Source: Perkinsela sp. pyNocScin1 (Eukaryota; Euglenozoa; Kinetoplastea; Prokinetoplastida; Perkinselidae). From it: DNA of 64,000 nt. The translations under genes were made by a program, and so were the position numbers. Below, in pieces: positions 38,721 to 47,647 of this stretch (the stretch's first letter is position 1; the number at the start of each line of letters is the position of its first letter). The stretch spans positions 1,302,001 to 1,366,000 of the forward strand of contig CAXHTR010000005.1 of the NCBI GenBank assembly GCA_964019655.1. The letters are read 5' to 3'. The notes under the pieces were generated by a model. The model ran no database searches. It had not been told where the DNA came from and saw only the letters and a list, made by a program, of their open reading frames with translations.

Positions 38721-40400
38721 ATGAAAAGACACAACACCCGCCCGCCGGAAAAGCGCAAAACCTGCCTCAACTACAGCTTATTGCTGCCGTCGGAGGATTC
38801 TGGTAGTGAGAACACTATAACGCAAGAGCCAACACAACCCATAGTGACACCAGATATGCCGACGGAGTCAGAATTGCTTCCTCTGGCCCAGCCCACTACA
38901 CCAGTTTTCTGTACACCTGTCGGAAGACTGAATCGTAGTCAAGTATCACATATCGGAACGCGACCAAATCCTGTTCAAATCCGGATACCTCGACAAGCAG
39001 AATCCATGAGAAGAGCTGTATTGAGAGCACAGCTAGGCGATGAAGAAGTCGAAGAGACGCCGGAAGAAAGGATCAAGGTAAACCGAGAGCTGGTCAACAT
39101 GATGGCCTTGACGCAACGCCCGAACAGCAATCTACCCAGTGAACACTGCAAATTTGTAGCGGAGGTTGGCTTACAGTGGTTAAACAGCATGCGTGAGGAA
39201 GATATTGATGGCGAGATGGAGGGCTTTCTTACAATGCTACGCGATCCTTCGATTGATGAAGAAGAGTCTAAAGGCATCCAACCTGTAGTTATCCCAGAAG
39301 GTGAACGCAAGGAGGAACCTAATGACTACAATCAGCTGGAATATCGAGACAGAGTCATCATTCAGGATAATCAAGAATTGTCGGACCCTGATATCGCGAA
39401 AGAGATTTCGAAATTTCGACGTGCTAAGAAGGACTGTAGCCGCATAACTGTCTGGCGTGAAAAGAGGCGTTACAAGTCATATTATGGCAAAAATGTGGTT
39501 TACGATGCAATTAAGGCGCAGAGGCTACATGACATGGAAGCAAAAAAGAAGGGCCGTAAGTACTTACTTGAGAATGACCTGCGCACTTGCCGTCAGGTTA
39601 TGCTTCTTTTGCTGGAAAGAAAAAGCGCGAATACAATTGAAGACATGTTTCGAAACTGGCAAAAGTACAAGGACATGAACATGCCGCATATCTGCCATAA
39701 AACGATAAATGAATTTCTTGAGCGAGAGACTGACCGCGGATCGTTGCTATTCAACTGGCTACACTTTCGACAGAGACAGAAGAAGCGTAAAGTTATACGA
39801 CGCAGGCAGCAGGAAGGGCTACAAGGTGCTCCGTCGGTTGGAGGAAAACCTTTAGCTGCGAAAACAAGGCCTGAATGGGTAAAGAACCGCTCTCGATACG
39901 GTGACATGGAAGCTGACACCATGATTGGTGCTGGAGGGTCGGGTGTTGTGCTCGTTATCGTTGAACGGCGATCTCGCTACATGATGGCAATTCTGCTACC
40001 GTCGAAAGACAGCAAGAAGCTCATGGATGCCATGAAAGCAGCACTGCAGCCTTATGACTGTAAGACCATGGTGATGGACCGCGGTGGTGAGTTCGCCCTA
40101 TGGCCTTGCCTTCAGGAGATGAAGATTACCTCTTACTTTTGCGAGCCGGGTAATCCAAACGAAAAAGGCCAGATCGAAAACCGTATTGGCAGACTTCGTG
40201 CTTTCATACGCTCTGGCGAAAGCATGGACTGGGTAACGCAGGAAGATCTCGACCAGTGGTGCCACTGGATTAACAATCAGCCGATGAAAGTCCTGAATGG
40301 CAGGTGCCCTGCGGAATTCGAGCACAACTTCGTAAAAAGTCATATCAAGCGAATGCGACAGACAGTTGTGACGACGGCAGCGCCATCCGCTAGTCTTTAG
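38721..40400 (+). CDS. IS30-like DDE transposase, transposon 1
   Basis: 559 residues. The N-terminal 110 residues are polar and probably disordered. A helical region at about residues 285-345 (ending MPHICHKTINEFLE) may be the DNA-binding part. The catalytic core follows the IS30 pattern: GDMEADTMIG with D399, MVMDRGGEFALW with D453, NPNEKGQIENRIGRLR with E486, giving 53 and 32 residues between the acids; bacterial IS30 is DD(33)E. Downstream CHWINNQPMKVLNGRCPAEF matches the IS30 C-terminal LNNRP-like motif. No intron or frameshift interrupts it, so it may be active. It would cut and paste or copy the element through the terminal repeats. Confidence 0.88.
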   Translation: MKRHNTRPPEKRKTCLNYSLLLPSEDSGSENTITQEPTQPIVTPDMPTESELLPLAQPTTPVFCTPVGRLNRSQVSHIGTRPNPVQIRIPRQAESMRRAVLRAQLGDEEVEETPEERIKVNRELVNMMALTQRPNSNLPSEHCKFVAEVGLQWLNSMREEDIDGEMEGFLTMLRDPSIDEEESKGIQPVVIPEGERKEEPNDYNQLEYRDRVIIQDNQELSDPDIAKEISKFRRAKKDCSRITVWREKRRYKSYYGKNVVYDAIKAQRLHDMEAKKKGRKYLLENDLRTCRQVMLLLLERKSANTIEDMFRNWQKYKDMNMPHICHKTINEFLERETDRGSLLFNWLHFRQRQKKRKVIRRRQQEGLQGAPSVGGKPLAAKTRPEWVKNRSRYGDMEADTMIGAGGSGVVLVIVERRSRYMMAILLPSKDSKKLMDAMKAALQPYDCKTMVMDRGGEFALWPCLQEMKITSYFCEPGNPNEKGQIENRIGRLRAFIRSGESMDWVTQEDLDQWCHWINNQPMKVLNGRCPAEFEHNFVKSHIKRMRQTVVTTAAPSASL

Positions 40401-40538
40401 AAAGGAGATACATAATTATAATTGATGAGATAGAAGGATTATTGCGCATAGGGTATACTAGCGCAACGTGTGTAAATTTGTCCATGAACGCAAGTGTTTC
40501 ATCGTTTTATCTGTCTACGGCGTACAATGTTTTTGTTT

Positions 40539-40557
40539 CCGCCCGCCTGGCGGGCGG
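40539..40557. terminator. GC-rich hairpin 1 in transposon 1
   Basis: CCGCCCGCCTGGCGGGCGG is a perfect 9-bp inverted repeat around one T, about 140 bases after the transposase stop. Very GC-rich against AT-rich surroundings. The form resembles a bacterial terminator stem; a role in ending the transcript is inference. Confidence 0.4.
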
Positions 40558-40617
40558 ATTTTCCTCGCTCCGCTCGCTTTTCCCTTTTCTTCCCTTCCGT
40601 CCCAGTAGAAGTTGAAC

Positions 40618-40638
40618 GCACCGGGCTACGCCCGGTGC
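40618..40638. terminator. GC-rich hairpin 2 in transposon 1
   Basis: Stem GCACCGGGC with loop TAC and its exact complement. It lies 60 bases after the first hairpin, with a pyrimidine-rich spacer between. Hairpins of the CGGGCTACGCCCG kind are common in bacterial and viral genomes but look foreign here. Confidence 0.4.
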
Positions 40639-40743
40639 TTGGTTTTGGCTTTTCCCCTTTCTTTCTTTCCGTCGCCATAGCCCACGTAACACGCCCGGCC
40701 GATATGAAAAAAGGTCCAGTGAAGCTAAAAAATTAGTGGAAAA

Positions 40744-40879
40744 ATTAAGTGCAACAAACTCGGAAGGAGGGCGTCGCAGGCGACTTTTAAGTGCAACATT
40801 TAGGGAATTTTAAGTGCAACAGTTTTTAGGGGATTATTTCATGCCCCAAATTTTGTTGCACTTAATTCTCCCTAGCGGG
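40744..40879 (+). repeat. Right-end repeat array of transposon 1
   Basis: Direct copies of TTAAGTGCAACA at 40744-40758, 40780-40799 and 40802-40821, then one inverted copy at 40853-40879 that forms the terminal repeat. Only the outermost copy points inward. Confidence 0.85.
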
Positions 40880-40882
40880 CAA

Positions 40883-42252
40883 GACATAGTTTAGTTCCTG
40901 TAATTTGCTCTTGATGTGTGCTTATGGGAGGATCTCCAATGATTTTGAAACAAGCAAGACGATATTAAAGTTCGTCGCTTTTTTATTCTGAGCATTGAAT
41001 GAAACCTAACAGGAAGATTTCTAGACCATCAGTGCATTGCCAACTTTCAGTTATGATCTCAAATGATATTCTCAAATGAAGTTCCTCGACATTCCCAAAT
41101 TATAAACTTCATATTATGAAGATAGGATAGCTCCTTCCTGCTAGAATTGTCCTTAACTGCTAGCAACTCTTCCAACATTGATCGTGTATTAAAAGCTCTC
41201 GCATGGGATCATCTTGGATATCAATTACTGCATGAGCAAACTGAGATTGGATTCCAATAGCATAAAGTGCTCCGTGTGTGTTTTTACATTTTTAGCTCTT
41301 AAACACTCACAATGAGAGTGAGGAGAATTTTTAATCTCAGGAAAAAGCGATCAGACATAATAAATAAGAATCGACGAGCTCCATGAATATGAATGAGGAG
41401 CTTGCACAGCATCACGAATGGCATATTAGCTAGCCATGTCTTTTCTATTACCAGATACAAGGGATGGAAGTAATGCTTCGCATGAATGCTCAAAAGATAT
41501 TTAGATTCTACTCTTCTTCCAGTGCACCCTTCTGCTCTCTCAAAAATGTGTGATGAAACTCTCACTCTCAGGCTCTTCCAGTTTAGTCAGATCTTACTTG
41601 TACAGCTGGTAATTTTGTCAAAATCAATCTCATCGCGAGAACGTAGTCAATTGAAGGGCGTTAGATATTCTCGAACAACGTGCCAATGAGTTCGTGCATT
41701 ACAAAGAAGACATCAAGTGCAATCAAATTCGGTATTGCATATAAATTGGTAAAGGTTGAAGATGCATAAAACTTACGGTTCAGCGAAAAAACGTAAGGTA
41801 AACCCATAAAAGCATAGGGTAAACTTAACTGCCTATGTGTAGCTTAAGTTTTATTCCTTCCAGGGCAAGTGCAATCTTTGGTTTCTCATTGGTAGTTTAA
41901 TGTTTGAGAGTTTTCTTCCGCACGTACTTCTTGTCTTTTCAGTGCAACATGAAATCTTGAATAGATATTTCGCGGATTGGGCCATTACGTTGTTTTAGTT
42001 GCGTACACTGTGTATTGGAATTCAGCCTAGGTATATGTCTCAAGCTTACAAGCAGAGAAACGAAGCTGATTTTACAAGAACGTCCTTCATTATATTTCTG
42101 AATGCTCAGAAAATACTAAGCCCATGCATCCCTAAGCCGTACTAATGTTACTGAGTTCAGCCTACTCTTTCATTCAAATGAGCTGCAGGTCACCGAAAAG
42201 GCAGTATGTACTCGTAATCTATGATATTTTTACGAAGGAACATCAAGTATTC
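40883..42252. other. DNA between the two transposons, no gene seen
   Basis: About 1.37 kb of AT-rich sequence. An 88-residue open frame on the - strand (41299-41565) has no recognisable feature. It belongs to the divergent switch region into which both elements inserted. Confidence 0.4.
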
Positions 42253-42520
42253 CCCGAACCGGCAGGTTTCTTGACCACCTGTGCCAGGTTTCTTGACCGG
42301 TGGCAGGTTTCTTGACCGGCGATGTTTTTTTTGGGCAGGTTTCTTGACCGGTTTTTTGGCGCTTTGGCCAAGTTTCTTGACCGGTGGCAAGATTCTTGAC
42401 CACTTTTGAGCCAACTTGGCCAAGTTTCTTGACCATTTTTGTCCTAGTTTCTTGACCGGTTTCCGGGTTTCTTGACCGTTTTTTTGGCGTTTTGTCCTAG
42501 TTTCTTGACCAATTTTGACC
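42253..42520 (+). repeat. Left-end repeat array of transposon 2 (about 10 copies)
   Basis: TTTCTTGACC followed by AC, GG, GTT or AAT recurs from 42267 to about 42515 at irregular spacing, often preceded by CAGG, CAAG or CTAG. All copies point rightward. One copy reads ATTCTTGACC. Reversed, the array happens to stay open as short peptides rich in VKK and KPG, which are not genes. Confidence 0.88.
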
Positions 42521-43135
42521 TAGTTCTCACCGGTTCTGGCTTGAGCGGTGTCAAGATGTTTCACCGCTTTTGCTAAGAAAATTCTAGATTCACTTTCCGA
42601 TCTCTCTTATTTTCAATACTTATCAGAAAGATGATCACTCTACTTGAGTGCAATTTTTACTTGATAGATGATTGAAAGCTTGTCATTGAAGTGAAACTTT
42701 CCTTTGAAATTCCATGAGCTGAACCACGCAATGCAGGACCCCCCGAAAAATAGGATGGCAATTCATGATTTTTAGATTTTTTTAAATGGAACTGACCCGA
42801 GCGCTGCATCTATTCGTACATTCTACTAGGAACAGCTGTTTTCATAGAAATAATACACAAGGAAGGCGCGTGAGATTGACTAACCCTTCTTCGAGAGCTA
42901 TTTATATAGGCTTTTTTGAGCTATCTATCTTTCTTTGAACGTCTTGAAATATCGCTGTAAAACAGGTAAGGGTAATGGAAGATCGGGTGATTACCGCACG
43001 TATCTGCTTGAATGGCCTCCCATTATGTACAAAGATTTACTCAGAATAGGGGCATTTTGAATTAAGATACACTAGAAACAAGAAAATTTCTTTAGCTTTG
43101 ACCATTCCCTATTAAAACCTATCAAAGATCAAACA

Positions 43136-43363
43136 ATGACTCAGCATCCCGAAGAGAATCGAAACAGAGCGCTTCGTTACGCCATTTTGCAGATAAATCT
43201 CCCTAAGAGCCTAATCACACAGTCAACCTTATATGAGTTGGTGTCTCAAATCGATCGAGATATCGAAGGAAAACGTGGAAACAGTCCTAATGAATTCGTG
43301 AAGGAGTTACCTTTCTTCACTTCATGCAATAAAATACATGAAGGAAGTAACTGTTCTATCTAG
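43136..43363 (+). CDS. Small ORF in transposon 2, unknown
   Basis: 75 residues from ATG: MTQHPEENRNRALRYAILQI, then NLPKSLITQSTLYELVSQID and a Cys-containing end. It is predicted mostly helical and not recognised. It lies between the left repeat array and the transposase on the same strand. It may be a small DNA-binding or regulatory protein of the element, or a chance frame; nothing decides between these. Confidence 0.35.
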   Translation: MTQHPEENRNRALRYAILQINLPKSLITQSTLYELVSQIDRDIEGKRGNSPNEFVKELPFFTSCNKIHEGSNCSI

Positions 43364-43812
43364 TATTCTGCGAAGTACGGATTAAGAGCACTACGAGAAA
43401 TAGAATAATATACAGAATAACCTAGGCCACTTTACACCCATGCTCAGCGGGTTCTTAGATGATCTGAATTTTTCATGTTGCTTTCTAATGCATCAATGCT
43501 CTTTTCGCAGAAGAAGTGTCCTTAGCTTTTCGTATTCCCGTTGGTATTCCCGTATTCCCCCAGGTTGTTTGACAGAGGACGGATAGGTTAGTAATTTGAG
43601 CTGGTTTGGGAGTCAAACAATCTATCCATGCGGAATTAGAAACGCTTATTAGAGCTAAGAATTAAGGTTATTAGTGAGACGACTCGGGTTATTTGAGAAG
43701 TTCTTTCACAAATTGTCACGTAGGAGTAAATAGCTTCTGAAGAGTAAGCGAACAGCAGGATGCTGAGAGTAGCTTTATAACTTTTCTTTCTATTTGAATC
43801 GCTATAATTACA

Positions 43813-46200
43813 ATGTCTTCTCCTAAAAGACACAATCTTCGTACTGTGAGGTCTCGTGGACTGCCTGACCAGCAGTCTCCCAACGCCATCTATAAGAGCT
43901 TAAGCCAATCTCGAAAGAGGACGCCTCTTAGGGCACATCGCGAGGCAAATGAGATCTATCTCATCCGTGAAAACACATCCAATGCGCTGAACACGCCCAC
44001 TATTGTCCCTAATGGAAACAGTGATGGTCCCGGTGGAGATCCAAGAACTCCAGAGGCACAGACAGACTACGAATTCTTCGAGTCAGTCATGCCTTTGTCA
44101 GCTTCTGGCATTTCTCAAGATTCACAGGATCCTAAGGTGCCTCTATGTCAAGGAGATCCACCTTCACGTTCAAATTATACATCATCATCAGTCGTAAAAA
44201 ATAAAAAAAAACATCAGATAAGACAACAGAAAAACGCACAGCATATTATATCATCGAGCGTCACCTACAAGCGAACGCCGTGTAGTCAGGTTTTCATTCC
44301 TTCGCCTATTCCGGGTGTTTCTCCGGATTTACATGAAATTCCCAAAAAGCATCGCAATAACGCTGATTATGTTGCCGCGATGCACAGAGCGCAGAACTTG
44401 CACGAGAGCCAGTTGGCTCTACGAAATGAGCAATCTGCGAATGTTTTAGGCACACAATCAACTGTGCGGTGTCTCGAATTTTCTAATCCCAGCGACCAGG
44501 AGCGCAATTCTGCAATTTTGACACCGAGCTCGCGCAAAGAGCAGCTCATTGCATATCATAAGAAGCAATCTCAGTCGTTAGAACTTAGTTATTCATCTTC
44601 TTTGCATGTGGAGTCAACGCAATCCACTTTAGCCCATACTCCTGAAAATAATAAAGAGATTAATTTCGACGCCGATGTTCCTGCTAATAACGCCGACCTT
44701 TTACAGGACGAGCCGATGGGGCCAAGCCTGCCGCTACCACAAGGCTACCACGTTAACGCCAATTACATCATTTTACAAAATACTATAAAACATCGCTTTG
44801 GAGGTACAATTCGACCTGAAGACTTGTATTTTGTCGCGCACACTTTGGCGCTTCATATGCAGACTTTTCATCCCGACAAAGTTCCCTTGGATGTCCTTAC
44901 AAAGAAGGTGGAAGAAGTTGAAGAGCTATTGCAAGTTCGACCTGCCCGTGAAGTAGACCCCAATAAGGCGTTCATGAACTCGGTCACAACGGATGTAACC
45001 CCGACGGACGGTGATTTCAGCCTCGGTGATATTCTTGAGATTGGTTCCTTAGATGAGTGTCCAGAAGGAGAGCAAGCGGAAGAGATTTCTCCAGATGGGG
45101 AGCTCAAACCTGGAACTTGGACGACATTACGCGAAAGGATGTGGATTGAAGCATCGTGGTCAACCCTCAATGTAGAGAAGAATGGGCGCGCCATTACAGC
45201 GGTTCTCACACGGCTGGCAGCTACAAAAAATTTTTCGGCTGAGCTAAAGGAAAAGTGGATCAAACAAGTCCATAGACGCTTCAAACGCGAAATCAAGGAT
45301 TGGAAGGAGAAGAATGGCAGCAGACATTACATGGCGATAGAAGCGCATGCGAAACATATAAAGGGGCGCAAGAAGACGGGGCCCGTGGCTTTGATTGACG
45401 AGCCCATTCATGGTCCTGTAAGAAAATGGCATGTGATGTTTCACGTGTTCTGTCGTCGTTCTGCAGAGCAAACTACCTTACAGATGCTCGAAGCAGAAAA
45501 GCCGCTCGCATATTCTCCGCGTTCAATTCGACGGTTTCTGCTTGACCAAACTGGTCTTGGGAGCATACTTCAGAGACTTGCTCCTCGCGGGTGGCCGAAT
45601 TCGAAACATCCTGGTGGAAAGCCTTCGAATCAGTCAACGATACCGAATGTAGTATCAATCGATGACCGCCCGTGGTATATCGATGCTAAAATATACCCTG
45701 GCCACTGGGAGGGCGATTTGATCATCGGTGCTGACGGCTCGGGTGTCATATTGGCACTTGCCGAGAGATACACACGTTGGCTCGTCGCGATCTTGCTGAA
45801 CGACAAGGGATCGTTGATGGTGATGGCTAAGATCCTGGACGAGGTCGAGCGTTACATCATGTTCTCCGTAACGTTCGATCGTGGAGGTGAGTTCACTTTT
45901 CACGATATCCTAAAGAAAGCCGGAGTAGAAACATTTTTTTGTAATCCCGGCTGTCCCGATGAAAAGGGACTTGTTGAAAATCGCAACGGATGTATTCGGT
46001 ACACCCTTGAGAAAGGCTACGACTTCCGGAATTTGACGCAAGCTGGGCTAAATCATATCGTTGCTAACATCAACGATAACATCGTGGTGAAACAGCACTG
46101 CTCACCGTTTCACTGCCTTCGTGAAGGTCTCCTCGGTGAACCGGCAAAAATCCATGCCGAGGCTCTGCGAAAAGCTGCTCTGGACCCAAGAAACTTTTAG
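43813..46200 (+). CDS. IS30-like DDE transposase, transposon 2
   Basis: 795 residues, much longer than bacterial IS30 transposases (about 380). The first 400 residues are Ser/Gln/Asn-rich and probably disordered, with a basic patch (VVKNKKKHQIRQQKNAQH, about residue 125-145) that could be a nuclear signal. A helical region at about 430-600 precedes the core. The core has PGHWEGDLIIG with D635 (the IS30 hallmark), VTFDRGGEFTFH with D689, CPDEKGLVENRNGCIRY with E722. Spacings are 53 and 32, identical to transposon 1. The ORF is uninterrupted. ATG at 43813 follows a pyrimidine stretch. Confidence 0.9.
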   Translation: MSSPKRHNLRTVRSRGLPDQQSPNAIYKSLSQSRKRTPLRAHREANEIYLIRENTSNALNTPTIVPNGNSDGPGGDPRTPEAQTDYEFFESVMPLSASGISQDSQDPKVPLCQGDPPSRSNYTSSSVVKNKKKHQIRQQKNAQHIISSSVTYKRTPCSQVFIPSPIPGVSPDLHEIPKKHRNNADYVAAMHRAQNLHESQLALRNEQSANVLGTQSTVRCLEFSNPSDQERNSAILTPSSRKEQLIAYHKKQSQSLELSYSSSLHVESTQSTLAHTPENNKEINFDADVPANNADLLQDEPMGPSLPLPQGYHVNANYIILQNTIKHRFGGTIRPEDLYFVAHTLALHMQTFHPDKVPLDVLTKKVEEVEELLQVRPAREVDPNKAFMNSVTTDVTPTDGDFSLGDILEIGSLDECPEGEQAEEISPDGELKPGTWTTLRERMWIEASWSTLNVEKNGRAITAVLTRLAATKNFSAELKEKWIKQVHRRFKREIKDWKEKNGSRHYMAIEAHAKHIKGRKKTGPVALIDEPIHGPVRKWHVMFHVFCRRSAEQTTLQMLEAEKPLAYSPRSIRRFLLDQTGLGSILQRLAPRGWPNSKHPGGKPSNQSTIPNVVSIDDRPWYIDAKIYPGHWEGDLIIGADGSGVILALAERYTRWLVAILLNDKGSLMVMAKILDEVERYIMFSVTFDRGGEFTFHDILKKAGVETFFCNPGCPDEKGLVENRNGCIRYTLEKGYDFRNLTQAGLNHIVANINDNIVVKQHCSPFHCLREGLLGEPAKIHAEALRKAALDPRNF

Positions 46201-46270
46201 GTTCTAGCACATCCGAGTAATCGAGTAGTAATAATAATGAGTTAAGTATAGATACATGCTATAGTATATC

Positions 46271-46687
46271 ATGGGAAATTTAGAATCGCAGGTGTTCATC
46301 ATCATGCTGACAAGTTTAGCTGTATTACTTGTAGGGGTTTTTGAATTATATAAAATGTCGAGGCAATTCATTTACACTGGCGAAATTCCTCCTGGCGTAA
46401 GTTATAACGTCCAGAGAATTGAGGAATATCTGGAATTCTTTCACAAATACTTCCGCCGACACGTCGTTAGGTTTAGGAGGGAAGCGAGAAATAGAGGAGT
46501 GCCTGTGACGACTGATGATATCGTCAGGGATCTGATGAGGCAAGCAGCAACGATGGTTAAAGACCTTGAAGAAGGGCCCCCCTCGCATCATATGTCCCTG
46601 GAGAATCGACTCTTCATCATGAAGTTGATCAAGGACGAGGAGGCAAAGATGATAGTGCAGCTCATGCGACAGCTTTCTCAAGGATAG
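46271..46687 (+). CDS. Membrane-anchored cargo protein of transposon 2, unknown
   Basis: 138 residues. One hydrophobic segment at about residues 7-26 (QVFIIMLTSLAVLLVGVFEL) is followed by a charged, helical body with HKYFRRHVVRFRREARNRG and LEEGPPSHHMSLENRLFIMK. No family recognised. It starts 70 bases after the transposase stop on the same strand and inside the terminal repeats, so it travels with the element. A membrane protein is unexpected for a transposon; a role in accessory function or host interaction is only a guess. Confidence 0.6.
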   Translation: MGNLESQVFIIMLTSLAVLLVGVFELYKMSRQFIYTGEIPPGVSYNVQRIEEYLEFFHKYFRRHVVRFRREARNRGVPVTTDDIVRDLMRQAATMVKDLEEGPPSHHMSLENRLFIMKLIKDEEAKMIVQLMRQLSQG

Positions 46688-46808
46688 CTCGCATAGAACG
46701 AGCTAAAGTCTCATCTGAATATATATAGAAGTGTAATATTGATTATTGACATTAAAAGAGCAAGGGTATATTGACTGTACCAGCCTGTTTTTCATCATCA
46801 TTTTCAAA

Positions 46809-46976
46809 ATGCCCGAAGACAGAGAAGAAGATTTACGACGGAGTTTCAATGATGACGATCAATTGATGGGATCAATTACGCAAGGCGTGCTCGATGCGAT
46901 AGTGCTCAGCATCAGCAATGAAATGAATCTGAAGTTCCATTGCATAGGTATTTTTTTTATGGCGCGAGATTACTAA
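46809..46976 (+). CDS. Small ORF in transposon 2, unknown
   Basis: 55 residues from MPEDREEDLRRSFNDDDQLM, acidic at first and hydrophobic at the end (GSITQGVLDAIVLSISNEMN). A GTATTT, TACTAAT and TTACTTAG series (46948-46990) has the form of a 43-base intron near the 3' end, but splicing would change only the last few codons. Not recognised. Confidence 0.3.
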   Translation: MPEDREEDLRRSFNDDDQLMGSITQGVLDAIVLSISNEMNLKFHCIGIFFMARDY

Positions 46977-47106
46977 TAATTATTACTTAGTGATCGGGGA
47001 ATGTTGAGACTCACTTTTTCTGGATTGTATGCGTTTTCTTAAATAAATAGTGCTGCCCTGTGATCATAAAAGCACACATTTATTGGCAAAATACTAACTT
47101 ACTTGA

Positions 47107-47235
47107 CTGGGTCGGGTTTCTTGACCGGTGGCAAGATTATTGACCACTTTCATGCGAATTGGCCAAGTTTCTTGACCACATTTCGGGTTTCTTGACCGGT
47201 TTTTTTTAAGTGGTCAAGAAACCTGCCGGTTCGGG
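47107..47235 (+). repeat. Right-end repeat array of transposon 2
   Basis: Four direct copies of TTTCTTGACC or a close variant (one reads ATTATTGACC) are followed by one inverted copy that forms the terminal repeat at 47210-47235. Same layout as in transposon 1: many direct copies left, few right, last copy inverted. Confidence 0.87.
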
Positions 47236-47647
47236 TTCGTCTAGTTACATTCAGCAGCACGTACCTATTCTTGCATTTACCTCGAGCTGGTTCTGATCTC
47301 TTACATCGACTACATTCACATCCATTGCTAAATCAAGTATTGGTTTGGGTCGATGTACTGCGAGATCCAGTTATTTCAGTAAAAACCCTAAACATTCATG
47401 GATCCGAGATAATACTTTGCTTTTAGTATGCTGTACTGGAATCTCTCGGCTACACCTTTCATATTCTAACATTTAGCAAGAGTTCATTTTGATGTCCAAT
47501 AGTGATGGCATTCCAATCGAAAGCTTTTTCGAGTATTGAAGCGGGTAGCTAATGTGCAAAAGACATCTCGCTCTAGAGATAGAAGTCCTAGAAAAATATA
47601 CACTTACTTACTTAGTACTAGTAAGTACACTTTAGTTTCTAATTTCA
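47236..47647. promoter_or_regulatory. Right part of the divergent strand-switch region
   Basis: About 410 bases between transposon 2 and the first + gene. No gene. A partly palindromic stretch built from ACTTAC and TAGTAAGT lies just before the ATG (about 47602-47633). Confidence 0.4.

Larger units (their letters stand above)
38518..40879 (+). mobile_element. IS30-like DNA transposon 1 (2.36 kb)
   Basis: Complete-looking element. The ends are imperfect 27-bp inverted repeats (38518-38544 and 40853-40879, about 20 of 27 identical) that begin CCCG and finish TTAAGTGCAACAA. The flanking trinucleotide CAA occurs on both sides (38515-38517 and 40880-40882), a 3-bp target duplication as IS30-family elements make. 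The motif GACTTTTAAGTGCAACA and close variants occur five times inside the left end, and three times as direct copies plus once inverted at the right end. One gene is inside, a DDE transposase. Two GC-rich hairpins follow that gene. Confidence 0.85.
42253..47235 (+). mobile_element. IS30-like DNA transposon 2 (4.98 kb)
   Basis: Complete-looking element with perfect 26-bp inverted ends (42253-42278 and 47210-47235) that begin CCCGAACCGG and end CTTGACCAC. TTC lies outside each end (42250-42252 and 47236-47238), a 3-bp target duplication. The motif TTTCTTGACC occurs repeatedly inside both ends. It holds a 795-residue DDE transposase, a 138-residue protein with a membrane segment, and two small ORFs. 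Ends and motif differ from transposon 1, but the architecture is the same, so the two are separate lineages of one superfamily. Confidence 0.87.

Noticed and set aside
42190-42436. Open frames on the - strand rich in VKK and KPG repeats
   Set aside because: They are the reverse reading of the transposon 2 left-end repeat array; no start context or family match.
46948-46990. Possible 43-base intron with GTATTT, TACTAAT and TTACTTAG
   Set aside because: Splicing would alter only a few terminal codons of a small unrecognised ORF, and no other gene in the window shows introns.
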